Numbered from the stretch's first letter, positions 50,278 through 59,168 are shown. The stretch is DNA of 64,000 bases from Chryseobacterium takakiae (GCF_900129385.1 NZ_FQVO01000009.1:124001-188000); one strand, 5' to 3'. Notes: generated by a model not told the origin, from the sequence alone. Made by a program: numbers and translations.

Positions 50278-50775
50278 TTATTGTTTAACTGTGTAATTAT
50301 AGTTTACTTTTCCTACTTTTAAAGCATCTACTGATTCTTTAACTTTTCTTGCATCCGAAGCAGAAATAGTTCCGGTTAAGGTTAATTCTCCGTTTAAGAC
50401 TTCCACTTTTACTCCCGGAATATCTTTTACGGCATCTTGTACCTTTTGCTGTATGGCAGGATCCACAGCCGACTGTGTTTCTACGGGAGCAGGTGTTGCT
50501 GCGGCTGCAGGAGCTACTGTTGCCATATCATGCACCTCTTTGATTCCGTTAATAGCTTTAAGCTGTTTGATCATAGCGTCTTTTTCTTCCTGCGTTCCGA
50601 ACGTGCCGCTGAGATGGGCAACGCCTTCTTTTACTTCTACGGAAGCTCCCGGGTTAGAGGTTACCACCGTTGTAGCCTGCGTCTGCAGATCGGCATCAGA
50701 AACCTTTTTTTTGCATGAAACCGATCCCAAAGAGATAGCTACAGCCAGGGCAGCCATTGCGATAGTTTTTTTCAT
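50278..50775 (-). CDS. Lipoprotein with two BON domains
   Basis: A 165-residue protein. The start at 50775 gives a lipoprotein signal (MKKTIAMAALAVAISLGSVSC, C21) with lysines following. Two BON repeats (about 30-78 and 100-160, each with a GEx-x-L-x-G motif) are separated by an alanine-proline linker. BON domains bind phospholipid membranes and occur in osmotic-shock proteins such as OsmY. A longer in-frame start would add 11 residues and hide the signal. It is the first gene of the unit with the SH3 protein. Confidence 0.82.
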   Translation of the reverse strand: MKKTIAMAALAVAISLGSVSCKKKVSDADLQTQATTVVTSNPGASVEVKEGVAHLSGTFGTQEEKDAMIKQLKAINGIKEVHDMATVAPAAAATPAPVETQSAVDPAIQQKVQDAVKDIPGVKVEVLNGELTLTGTISASDARKVKESVDALKVGKVNYNYTVKQ

Positions 50776-50962
50776 AGTTGTATATTTTGATGTATTTAAT
50801 ATGATCAAGATAACAATAAAATGTATACCAAAAGATCATATTTAAGATTTATTTTCATGAAAAATTAAAAAGAGATGTAATGCAGATTGGCAAAATTGTT
50901 CTTTAAATAAAGATATTCTGAACTTAATCTTTGATAACGGCTGTATTATCTCTGAGTTGGGA

Positions 50963-50992
50963 TTGGAAGCAATTCTAAAAATATTATATTTG
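50963..50992 (+). promoter_or_regulatory. Strong promoter of the symporter gene
   Basis: TTG at 50963-50965 and TATATTTG at 50985-50992, 19 bases apart, an ideal Bacteroidota promoter. The ATG is 20 bases downstream. Confidence 0.8.
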
Positions 50993-51011
50993 CCAAACTT
51001 GAATTATCTAT

Positions 51012-52262
51012 ATGAAAGGACAGAATAAACTATTTATAGCCATCGTGGTTGCCCTGATTCTGGGTGTGGCCATCGGCGGATTTGTACATATCCGTTATCC
51101 TGAAAGCGCAGAACCGTTTTCTAAAAACATAAAGCTCTTAGGAACCGTTTTCATTCGGCTGGTGCAGATGATCATTGCACCTTTGGTATTTACGACCCTG
51201 GTGGTGGGAATTGCCAAAATGAGTGATATCAAAATGATCGGAAGGGTAGGTACAAAAGCAATGTTATGGTTCATCTCTGCGTCATTGGTATCTCTTTTTA
51301 TTGGTCTTTTGCTGGTAAACTGGCTGGAGCCGGGACACGTGACAACACTTCCTATTCAGGATGCGGCTTCCGCAGATGAACTTCTGAAAAGCAGCAAAGG
51401 ATTTTCCATGGAAGATTTTGTAAAGCACATTATTCCTAAAAGTGTTTTTGAAGCTTTTGCTACCAATGAAGTACTGCAGATTGTGGTGTTTTCCATCATG
51501 TTTGGGATTGCACTGGCCAATCTGGGAGACGAATATGCACAACCTGTTGTAAAGCTGTTTGATATCATCGCCCACGGAATTCTGAAAATGGTAGGTTACA
51601 TTATGTGGTTTGCTCCGCTTGGTGTTCTTGGAGCTATTGCTGCAGTAGTTGCCACCAATGGTTTTGAGATCTTTAAAGTCTATGCCATTTATCTCAGGGA
51701 TTTTTTCTTTGCATTAGGCATTCTCTGGCTCGTTCTTTTGTTGGTGGGCTATTTAATTATTGGCAACCGGCTTTTTGAATTGCTCAGAAGAATTAAAGAA
51801 CCTTTGCTGATTGCCTTTTCCACCACCAGCTCTGAAGCAGTTTTCCCAAAACTGGTAGAAGAGCTTGAAAGATTTGGCTGTAATAACAGGGTAGTGTCAT
51901 TCATTTTGCCATTAGGCTATTCTTTTAATCTGGACGGAAGTATGATGTACATGACGTTTGCTTCCATTTTCATTGCCCAGATTTATGGAATTGAAATGAG
52001 CATCGGCCAGCAGATCACCATGCTTCTGGTCCTTATGCTGACTTCAAAAGGAATTGCAGGTGTTCCTAGAGCTTCTCTGGTAATCATTGTAGCCACATGT
52101 TCCATGTTCGGAATTCCTCCTGAAGGAATAGCCCTCATCCTTCCGATTGATCATTTCTGCGATATGGGAAGAAGCATGACCAATGTTCTTGGGAATGCTT
52201 TGGCAACCTCAGCCGTTTCTAAATGGGAAGGGCAACTGGATAATCATGGAGGTGGTCTTTAG
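51012..52262 (+). CDS. Dicarboxylate/amino acid:cation symporter (DAACS family)
   Basis: A 416-residue membrane carrier of the sodium/proton:dicarboxylate/glutamate symporter family. Eight membrane helices and two re-entrant loops are expected; characteristic motifs are FSTTSSEAVFPKL (first re-entrant loop), SFNLDGSMMYM, GIAGVPRASLVI and DHFCDMGRSMTNVLGN. Dicarboxylates, glutamate or aspartate are the likely substrates; they cannot be separated by eye. It is monocistronic, with an ideal promoter and a strong terminator. Confidence 0.92.
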   Translation: MKGQNKLFIAIVVALILGVAIGGFVHIRYPESAEPFSKNIKLLGTVFIRLVQMIIAPLVFTTLVVGIAKMSDIKMIGRVGTKAMLWFISASLVSLFIGLLLVNWLEPGHVTTLPIQDAASADELLKSSKGFSMEDFVKHIIPKSVFEAFATNEVLQIVVFSIMFGIALANLGDEYAQPVVKLFDIIAHGILKMVGYIMWFAPLGVLGAIAAVVATNGFEIFKVYAIYLRDFFFALGILWLVLLLVGYLIIGNRLFELLRRIKEPLLIAFSTTSSEAVFPKLVEELERFGCNNRVVSFILPLGYSFNLDGSMMYMTFASIFIAQIYGIEMSIGQQITMLLVLMLTSKGIAGVPRASLVIIVATCSMFGIPPEGIALILPIDHFCDMGRSMTNVLGNALATSAVSKWEGQLDNHGGGL

Positions 52263-52280
52263 AATAGATGTCAATTAATA

Positions 52281-52317
52281 AAAAATAGCCAGCGATAATT
52301 TTTGCTGGCTATTTTTT
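52281..52317 (+). terminator. Terminator after the symporter gene
   Basis: 13-base stem AAAAATAGCCAGC / GCTGGCTATTTTT with a 10-base loop. Confidence 0.85.
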
Positions 52318-52435
52318 TAGGAGCTTTTTGACTCCGTCGAATTGTATTTGTAAATTTTTTAAGGAGCAATTTGATTACATCGAAAAGCAATATTATTTTT
52401 TTTTTGAAGCTTTTTTCCCGCTCTCACTACTCGCT

Positions 52436-52484
52436 TTTTGTTGAGTTTCGGCGGCGGCGAAGCCGCCGCCGAAACTCAACAAAA
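52436..52484. repeat. 23-bp perfect inverted repeat with a GCGAAGC core
   Basis: Arms 52436-52458 and 52462-52484 are exact reverse complements; loop GAA. The tip GCGAAGC is a known exceptionally stable DNA mini-hairpin. The GTTTCGG...CCGAAAC part is shared with 21111-21149. Confidence 0.85.
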
Positions 52485-52540
52485 GAGCTCAGACATGCCG
52501 TTTGATCGGGGCTAATTTGTCATGCCGGAACTTTTCTTCA

Positions 52541-52910
52541 TGAAATTATTACAAAATCCTGAATTTTTTATAAGTCATAGAATCTGCTAAATCTGCGTCA
52601 TCCGCGGGAGAAAGTCAGTAATTTGTTGAAAGGCAAAGCCAACAAAATTTAAGACTTAATTTTTGAATTGGAGCATTTTAAAAATAAAAGATTAATAATT
52701 AAGATCCTTTCAGGATGACAAAGTGTTGCATAACTTTATGAAATTATACAAAAATCCTGAATTTTTCATTCAATTAAATAAGTCATAAAATCTGCGAAAT
52801 CAGAGTCATCTGCGGGAGATAATTTCACAAAATTTGAGTCATTACACTTTACACTTTTTAAGCGAAGTTTTTATTAATTATGCTGCTGAGATCCTTCCAG
52901 GATGACAAAG
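52541..52910. repeat. Diverged tandem duplication of about 190 bases
   Basis: Both copies run through TGAAATTAT...AAATCCTGAATTTTT, then AAGTCATA, AAATCTGC, CATCyGCGGGAGA, and end with AGATCCTTyCAGGATGACAAAG. They share this order over about 180 bases but have many differences, so the duplication is old. Confidence 0.65.
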
Positions 52911-53024
52911 ACTCTGCACAATTCCTCTCAAATTAAAATTGAAACCGTACAATCTGCAAAATCTATGTGATCATTAAAAGAAAATCTTTGCATCTTTGCT
53001 TTTCAAAAAACTGTTTTTTAGAAA

Positions 53025-53738
53025 ATGAATTTAGACCATCATAAAAACGCAATACAGGAAAATGGCTTTACCGTAATTAACAACGTTTTTTCGGAGCAAG
53101 AAATTAGAAAGATCGGAGAAATCATTCAAAATATAGATACCTCGAAAGAGACATTCAGAAAATCAGACGATCTTTTCGCTATCAGGCAGTTTTTAAAAGA
53201 AATTCCTCAAGTCAGGGAGCTGGTTTTCAATGAAAACATAAAGGACATCATCACAGAAATTTTCGGAGAAAAATATATTGTGGTGAAAAGCATTTACTTT
53301 GATAAGCCTGAAAAATCAAATTGGTATGTGGCCTACCATCAGGATCTTACGATTTCAGTTGATAAAAAAGCAGATATTTCTGGATTTGGCCCATGGACGA
53401 CGAAGCAGAATCAGTTTGCTGTTCAGCCTCCCATTGAGATTTTGGAAAATATTTTCACTATTAGAATTCACCTGGATGCTACCGATGAATACAACGGTGC
53501 ATTGAAAGTCATTCCAAAATCCCATGCAAAAGGAATTTACCGTCCCGAAACCATTGACTGGTCCGTAGAAACAGAAACCATCTGCAATGTAGAAAAAGGT
53601 GGAATAATGATTATGAAACCTTTACTACTTCATGGATCAAATCGTACTACAAACGGCAAGAAAAGAAGAGTGATTCACATCGAATTTTCGGATAAAGAGC
53701 TGCCGGAAAAGCTGAAGTGGTCGGAAAACATGAATTAA
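53025..53738 (+). CDS. Phytanoyl-CoA dioxygenase (PhyH) family protein
   Basis: A 237-residue Fe(II)/2-oxoglutarate-type oxygenase. Iron ligands are H105 and D107 in YHQDLTI and H203 in LLLHGSNRTT; an arginine follows for 2-oxoglutarate. The segment IRIHLDATDEYNGALKVIPKSH is the family core. PhyH-type enzymes act on diverse small molecules, so the substrate cannot be named. It lies alone between the repeat-rich region and a convergent terminator. Confidence 0.85.
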   Translation: MNLDHHKNAIQENGFTVINNVFSEQEIRKIGEIIQNIDTSKETFRKSDDLFAIRQFLKEIPQVRELVFNENIKDIITEIFGEKYIVVKSIYFDKPEKSNWYVAYHQDLTISVDKKADISGFGPWTTKQNQFAVQPPIEILENIFTIRIHLDATDEYNGALKVIPKSHAKGIYRPETIDWSVETETICNVEKGGIMIMKPLLLHGSNRTTNGKKRRVIHIEFSDKELPEKLKWSENMN

Positions 53739-53743
53739 AATAA

Positions 53744-53768
53744 AAACCTCTTTCAAAAGAAGAGGTTT
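53744..53768. terminator. Bidirectional terminator
   Basis: Stem AAACCTCTT / AAGAGGTTT with a 7-base loop, between convergent genes. Confidence 0.78.
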
Positions 53769-53773
53769 AGTTT

Positions 53774-54535
53774 TTACCATTCAAAATTGATTATTTCTCC
53801 ATACTTCGTATTGGCATTGTCGGGAAGGTATAAAAGTAATATTAAAAATTCTTCTCCTGGTTTATGATTGAAAAACATCGGAGTATCAACAATCATATTT
53901 CTCCTGAGAATGTTTTCAATTTCCTGATCTTTATCCCCAAAAGTTGTGACCGGAGTAAGCTCTTTGATTTTGGAATGATCATCTACTTTTACTTTATAAA
54001 TGGCAAACGTATTTTTCGGGGTAAAGTTTTTAATTGCGGAAAGGTCAGATTTGTCACCTTTTTGTAATTCATCAAAGCACGTCGCAAATTGCAGTCCTAT
54101 GAAAGCAAATTTATTTTTATCAATATAGGCGAATGCTTTTTCCAAAACTTCAGAGGTTGCTTTTTCCTTCTCCATATCAAATCTGTATTTCGGAGAACAG
54201 TACGAAATAGAATATTCACCATTGTATTTATTCAATAAAATAAGATATGTTTCACCAGGCTGTACATCTATTTCACATGCTCCTGAATACGAATTTCCGA
54301 TAAGACCTCTAATGTTAAGCGTTTGAAATTCTTTACCCTTATAAATTTTCTCAAATTTTATATCTGCCTTATAAGTTCTTTGTTCCGCATTTTCGCCATA
54401 GACATTTATAATTCTGATAATTCCCGCAACATCTGCAGCAAGATAGTTTTCTGCTAAGGGGTCTGTTTTACATTTGCAGGCATATACCGTTATTATGTTT
54501 AAAACTAAAAATAAGAAAAATAATAGCTTTTTCAT
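53774..54535 (-). CDS. Secreted TIMP/netrin (NTR)-like protein with CxC start
   Basis: A 253-residue secreted protein. The signal peptide ends at VYA, and the mature chain would begin Cys-Lys-Cys (C20, C22), the arrangement of tissue inhibitors of metalloproteinases. Further cysteines at C87 and C113 give spacings of 67 (C20 to C87) and 91 (C22 to C113), close to the C1-C70 and C3-C99 disulfides of TIMP-1. IKFEKIYKGKEF and GETYLILLNK also match NTR folds. The C-terminal 120 residues are unassigned. It is 9 bases downstream of the GH92 gene. A lipoprotein reading is possible but the lipobox (VYAC) is poor. Confidence 0.65.
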   Translation of the reverse strand: MKKLLFFLFLVLNIITVYACKCKTDPLAENYLAADVAGIIRIINVYGENAEQRTYKADIKFEKIYKGKEFQTLNIRGLIGNSYSGACEIDVQPGETYLILLNKYNGEYSISYCSPKYRFDMEKEKATSEVLEKAFAYIDKNKFAFIGLQFATCFDELQKGDKSDLSAIKNFTPKNTFAIYKVKVDDHSKIKELTPVTTFGDKDQEIENILRRNMIVDTPMFFNHKPGEEFLILLLYLPDNANTKYGEIINFEW

Positions 54536-54544
54536 GATCAGTAT

Positions 54545-57367
54545 TTATTTCACTGAAATTTCATCGACAAAGATATAAGCATCTCCGCCCGCTCCCTGGT
54601 GCCATTCCGGAAGTTTGCCGAAATGATAAGCTTTTACTTTGATAAATCTAGCCTGTGTTGGCAATACTTCCGCAGAAAAATCTTTTACCTGAACCGTTTC
54701 GTCTTTCGGATCAAGCGTATTGTCTACCGTTTTCAGCAGAATATAATCTTTACCGTTGTTTGAAACATAATATTCTACTTTTTTCGGCATTAAAATCCAT
54801 GCTCTGCTGTCCTGAAGATAGGTTGAAGACAGTTTTGTGAATTGCTGCGGTGATTTCATATCGATAATAGCTTCAAAAGTCTGTCCCTGGTAACCCAGCC
54901 ATTCCCCTTTTCGCCAATTGGTGTCGCCGTTGATGCCATCAATTAAAGATAATTTACCGCTTGCCGTATATTGTGCGGTAGGGGTGGAATTTACCTTAAT
55001 ATCCCAGTTGTTAGGTCTTCTGTTGAAACTAGCTCTTACAATGGAGCTTTTTTCTCCGTTTCGTTCTGCGTAAGCGGCAACCTGCGTTGTTTTGGTGATG
55101 GTAAATGGTCCTTTATAAGCCGTAAACGTTTTTCTGACATTAGCATCTCCCTCATCAAGCGTCATATAATAAATTTTGTCTTCCGGATTCAGGGCAGTGA
55201 TTTCTACTTTCGTGTTAAGGTCAAAAATTCTTGCTGCCGCAATTACAGGTGAAGCGGTTAATTCATCATATTTAAAATCTTTGTAGGATTTTGCATTTTC
55301 AAATCCCAATTTTTTAAGTTCTTCTCTTCCTGTATTTTTAGTGATTGTTCTTGTTGTTCCGTCTTCAAGATGAATTTTAATTTCATCAAAATATGGCTGT
55401 GTAGTCTGCCATTCCGGTAATCCGGGTGTTACGGAATAAATTCCTATTGTACTCAGAATATACCAGGCGCTCATCTGTCCGCAGTCTTCATTCCCGATTA
55501 GTCCGTCCGGAGTATTTTTATAATAATTATCGAGGATGAACTTAATTTTTGCATCTGTTTTTTCGGGCTTATCAACATAATTGTACAGGTACGCAATATG
55601 GTGGCTTGGCTCATTTCCCTGGGCATATTGACCAATGAGTCCGGTAATATCCACCTGTTCTCTTCCTGTGGTTTTATCCGGAGCAGAAAAAATAGCATCA
55701 ATAAACTGTTCAAACTTTTCCTTTCCGCCGTGCGCTGCAATTAATCCAGGAATATCCTGCTGAACCGAATAAGAATAATGCCACGAATTTCCTTCCGTAT
55801 AGTTATTATTCACTTCACGAGGTTCAAAAGGCTCGTACCAGGTTCCGTTTTTTCTTGGCTGCATAAATCCATTTTTAGGATTGTATAGGTTTTTCCAGTT
55901 TTGGGAACGCTTCATAAAGTACTGGTAATCTTCTTTTTTACCTAAAATTTTAGCCATTTGCGCGATACACCAGTCGTCATAGGCATATTCCACTGTTTTG
56001 GAAACACTTTCATGCTCATCATCAATGCTGATGAAATTATTCTGTTTGTAGGCATTCAACCCGAAAATATCCAGCATTGCGGAATGTTTGGAAGCTTCAA
56101 ATGCTTTTTCATAATCAAAGCCCGTAATTCCTTTTGCCATTGCGTCAGCAATAACCGACACTGCGTGATAACCGATCATACATTCGGTTTCATTGGAAGC
56201 CAGTTCCCACACGGGAAGTTTACCGCCCTGTTCATATTGTTTAATGAAAGTATTGATGAAATCTGCCGTTCTTTTTCTGTCGATTAAGGTCATCAGCGGA
56301 TGAGCTCCTCTGAAAGTATCCCAAAGCGAGAAAACCGAATAATAATCGAATCCGTTGGCCATATAAAATTTATTGTCGCGGCCTCTGTACTTTCCGTCAA
56401 CATCCATATTGATGTTGGGTTGTGTGAATACGTGATACATCGCCGTGTAAAAAACAGCTAGCTTATCTTTATCCGAAGATTTAACTTCAATTTTAGATAA
56501 TTCTTTATCCCAGTCAGTTATGGCCTGTTTTCTTATCGCTTCAAAATCATTTGATTTGCCTTCAGCCAGCATATTTTTGGCGGCTCCTTCATAGCCTGTT
56601 GGAGAAATTGCAACTTTTACGAGAATTTTTTCGCCTTTTTTTACTTTTGTAGAAAGAGCAATCTGTATCTCATTCCCATAATAAAAGTTATTATCTTGTA
56701 TTACACCTCTTGGTGTGGCTTGATGGGCTTCGTGTACTTTTGATTCAAGCATGGGTTTTGAAAACTCAATTCTGGCATAGATATATTGGTTCGTTGCCCA
56801 GGCTTCGCTTCTGCGGAATACTTCGATGGTTTTGTCGTCTATAATTCTTACCTCACCTTGCAATAATTTATCCCTGTGATTCAAGTCTAAAATGATATTG
56901 GCATTTCCTGCATTGTTGAATGTATATTCATGATAACCGACTCTTTTCGTTGTGGTTAGCCGTACATCAATATTGTGCTTGTCTAATTTAACCGAATAAA
57001 AACCAGCCGAAGCTTTTTCGTTCTTATGTGAAAATTTGGATGAATATTCTTTAGGCGTTAAACCTGGTTTCCCCATGGTCGGCATCAGCATAATATCGCC
57101 ATAATCCGAGACTCCCGTTCCGTTCAGATGCGTATGCGAAAATCCATAAATAACAGAATCTGAGTAATGATAACCGCTGCAGCCATCCCAGCTTCCGTCG
57201 ATTCTGGTGTCCGGAGAAAGCTGCACCATTCCGAAGGGAACAATGGCTCCCGGAAAAGTATGTCCATGGCCGCCTGTTCCGATAAACGGATTAATATATT
57301 GCGAATAATTCTGTGAAAATGTATTATGAAATAAAATTCCTAAAAGAACGATCAATATTCTTTTCAT
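54545..57367 (-). CDS. GH92 alpha-mannosidase, secreted
   Basis: A 940-residue exo-alpha-mannosidase of glycoside hydrolase family 92, calcium-dependent, acting on N-glycan or other alpha-mannosides. After a signal peptide (about 1-19) comes the N-terminal GH92 domain with YINPFIGTGGHGHTFPGAIVPFG; the catalytic (alpha/alpha)6 domain includes ELASNETECMIGYH and GNEDCGQMSAWYILSTIG, then a chitobiase-C-like domain (about 690-780) and a C-terminal F5/8-type carbohydrate-binding domain (about 800-940). It is the first gene of a two-gene unit with the TIMP-like gene. No SusC/SusD pair is adjacent. Confidence 0.92.
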   Translation of the reverse strand: MKRILIVLLGILFHNTFSQNYSQYINPFIGTGGHGHTFPGAIVPFGMVQLSPDTRIDGSWDGCSGYHYSDSVIYGFSHTHLNGTGVSDYGDIMLMPTMGKPGLTPKEYSSKFSHKNEKASAGFYSVKLDKHNIDVRLTTTKRVGYHEYTFNNAGNANIILDLNHRDKLLQGEVRIIDDKTIEVFRRSEAWATNQYIYARIEFSKPMLESKVHEAHQATPRGVIQDNNFYYGNEIQIALSTKVKKGEKILVKVAISPTGYEGAAKNMLAEGKSNDFEAIRKQAITDWDKELSKIEVKSSDKDKLAVFYTAMYHVFTQPNINMDVDGKYRGRDNKFYMANGFDYYSVFSLWDTFRGAHPLMTLIDRKRTADFINTFIKQYEQGGKLPVWELASNETECMIGYHAVSVIADAMAKGITGFDYEKAFEASKHSAMLDIFGLNAYKQNNFISIDDEHESVSKTVEYAYDDWCIAQMAKILGKKEDYQYFMKRSQNWKNLYNPKNGFMQPRKNGTWYEPFEPREVNNNYTEGNSWHYSYSVQQDIPGLIAAHGGKEKFEQFIDAIFSAPDKTTGREQVDITGLIGQYAQGNEPSHHIAYLYNYVDKPEKTDAKIKFILDNYYKNTPDGLIGNEDCGQMSAWYILSTIGIYSVTPGLPEWQTTQPYFDEIKIHLEDGTTRTITKNTGREELKKLGFENAKSYKDFKYDELTASPVIAAARIFDLNTKVEITALNPEDKIYYMTLDEGDANVRKTFTAYKGPFTITKTTQVAAYAERNGEKSSIVRASFNRRPNNWDIKVNSTPTAQYTASGKLSLIDGINGDTNWRKGEWLGYQGQTFEAIIDMKSPQQFTKLSSTYLQDSRAWILMPKKVEYYVSNNGKDYILLKTVDNTLDPKDETVQVKDFSAEVLPTQARFIKVKAYHFGKLPEWHQGAGGDAYIFVDEISVK

Positions 57368-57468
57368 GGTCTGTAAATTAAAATTTCCCTAAAATACTAT
57401 AAAATTAGCTTCTGCAAAAGAAAATATCTATCAGTCTCTTTACTTATTCTAAATAGGTTAATTTTTCG

Positions 57469-57476
57469 TAAATTTG
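57469..57476 (+). promoter_or_regulatory. -7 box for the mrp/apbC gene
   Basis: TAAATTTG, 18 bases before the ATG. Confidence 0.6.
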
Positions 57477-57494
57477 TAGACAATTTATTAGTTT

Positions 57495-58601
57495 ATGTTG
57501 ACGAAAGACAAGGTTCAGAATTTCCTTAAAGATATAGAAGTAGATGATTTGGTAAATAATCTTCAAATCATGGGTAATGAGGTTTATATTGATATGACTG
57601 CTCATTCACCGGCCATGCACGAAAAGAAGAAGCTTGAAGCTGCTATGAAACAGGCTTTTGCAAGCGAATTCGGAGAAGAGGTAAACCTGAAACTGAAAAT
57701 CGTTTCTCCGGAACCGAGTGAAATTCAGCAAAGCCAGATCAAAGGAAAACAGATCCCCGGAATCCAGAATATCATTGCTATTGCTTCAGGAAAAGGAGGA
57801 GTAGGGAAGTCTACCGTTTCTGCGAACATGGCGGTAACGCTGGCAAAAATGGGTTTCAAAGTAGGATTGCTGGATGCTGATATTTACGGACCGTCTGTTC
57901 CTACGATGTTCGATACGGAAGGACAAAAACCGATTTCTGTAGAAGTTGGAGGCAAAAATCTGATGAAACCGATCGAAAACTATGGTGTAAAAATGCTTTC
58001 AATTGGATACTTCTCAGGAGCCAATCAGGCTGTGGTATGGAGAGGGCCGATGGCTTCAAAAGCATTGAACCAGATGATCAGAGATGCAGCATGGGGAGAA
58101 CTTGATTTTTTATTGATTGATCTTCCTCCGGGAACCGGAGACATCCATCTTTCTATTATTCAGGAAGTGCCTGTAACAGGTGCTGTTATTGTAAGCACAC
58201 CGCAGCATGTTGCTTTGGCAGACGTAAGAAAAGGTATTGCAATGTTCCAGATGGAGAGTATTAATATTCCGGTACTTGGATTAATCGAAAATATGGCGTA
58301 TTTTACACCGGAAGAATTGCCGGATAATAAATATTATATTTTTGGAAAACAAGGCGCTCAGTATCTTGCAGAAGATCTTGGTATTCCTGTATTGGGAGAA
58401 ATTCCTTTAATTCAGAGCATCAGGGAAGCGGGTGATGTAGGAAGGCCGGCAGCATTGCAGGAAAATTCTTTAATTGCAGAGGTGTACACGGAAACTGCCC
58501 GAAAAATGGTGGAAAGTCTTGTAGAAAGAAACAAGAATCTGCCCCCTACTGAAGCTGTTAAAATTACCACGATGGCAGGATGCTCACCAAAAGCAAAATA
58601 A
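57495..58601 (+). CDS. apbC: Mrp/NBP35 family iron-sulfur cluster carrier ATPase
   Basis: A 368-residue ParA-like P-loop ATPase that carries Fe-S clusters. An N-terminal MIP18 (DUF59) domain covers about residues 1-75; the deviant Walker A SGKGGVGKST lies at 98-107, followed by LLDADIYGPSVP and IDLPPGTGD. In the position where E. coli Mrp has its CxxC (after ENM), this protein has AYFTPEELPDNKYY without cysteines; the only late cysteine is in MAGCSPKAK at the very end. The gene is followed by an Nfu-type gene, an Fe-S context. Confidence 0.92.
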   Translation: MLTKDKVQNFLKDIEVDDLVNNLQIMGNEVYIDMTAHSPAMHEKKKLEAAMKQAFASEFGEEVNLKLKIVSPEPSEIQQSQIKGKQIPGIQNIIAIASGKGGVGKSTVSANMAVTLAKMGFKVGLLDADIYGPSVPTMFDTEGQKPISVEVGGKNLMKPIENYGVKMLSIGYFSGANQAVVWRGPMASKALNQMIRDAAWGELDFLLIDLPPGTGDIHLSIIQEVPVTGAVIVSTPQHVALADVRKGIAMFQMESINIPVLGLIENMAYFTPEELPDNKYYIFGKQGAQYLAEDLGIPVLGEIPLIQSIREAGDVGRPAALQENSLIAEVYTETARKMVESLVERNKNLPPTEAVKITTMAGCSPKAK

Positions 58602-58637
58602 TATTTCAATTTTAAAACCCAATTGAACTGAAAAAAT

Positions 58638-58886
58638 ATGGAAACAAATATAACACACGAAGATACGGTAACAAGGGTATTGGAGGCTTTGGAAAGTATC
58701 CGTCCGTTTCTTAATAAAGACGGAGGGGATATCGAGCTTATCGATGTGAAGGATAATCTGGTTTATGTAAAGCTTTTAGGAAACTGTTCCGGATGTTCAT
58801 TGAATTTTTCTACCTTGAAACTGGGCGTTGAAAATACGATTAAGCAGCATGCTCCGGAGATAGAAAAAGTTATAAGCGTAGAGTAA
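58638..58886 (+). CDS. NifU C-terminal domain (Nfu-type) Fe-S scaffold
   Basis: An 82-residue single-domain protein with the CxxC at C50 and C53 (GNCSGCSLNFSTL), which binds and passes on Fe-S clusters. The leading part RPFLNKDGGDIELIDV is the family core. It lies 37 bases after apbC and is probably co-transcribed; the two could form a relay. Length matches stand-alone Nfu proteins. Confidence 0.92.
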   Translation: METNITHEDTVTRVLEALESIRPFLNKDGGDIELIDVKDNLVYVKLLGNCSGCSLNFSTLKLGVENTIKQHAPEIEKVISVE

Positions 58887-58908
58887 GAAAAAATTATTAT
58901 ATTTTTCA

Positions 58909-58942
58909 GCAGACCTTTAAAACATTAGAGGTCTGTTTTTTT
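58909..58942 (+). terminator. Terminator after the nfu gene
   Basis: Stem GCAGACCT / AGGTCTGT-type (7-8 pairs) with a T-run after it. Confidence 0.75.
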
Positions 58943-59168
58943 ATTTTAGGTTTTCATGTACTTTTAACTTTTTTAAAATTGCCGATGTTTACACAGGTTT
59001 TATCTTTACAAGGAAGGGATTTGAACAGGGATTCGGTTGGTTTTAAATTTATCACCCTGTTTTGATTTCTATGTGTAATCGTTTTCACTTGATTTATAAG
59101 AAATTATTTAGATAATTTATGAAAAATTTATAGTAATATTTCTACATGCCCGTGAATATTTTATGTAT

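Larger units (their letters stand above)
52263..53024. other. Long repeat-rich intergenic region
   Basis: 762 bases without a gene. It contains the symporter terminator, a 23-bp perfect palindrome (52436-52484), and a diverged direct duplication with a period of about 198 bases (52541-52723 and 52739-52910). The only promoter-like box is CATCTTTG near 52990, before the PhyH gene. Fragments resemble the repeats at 42192 and 44140. Confidence 0.65.
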
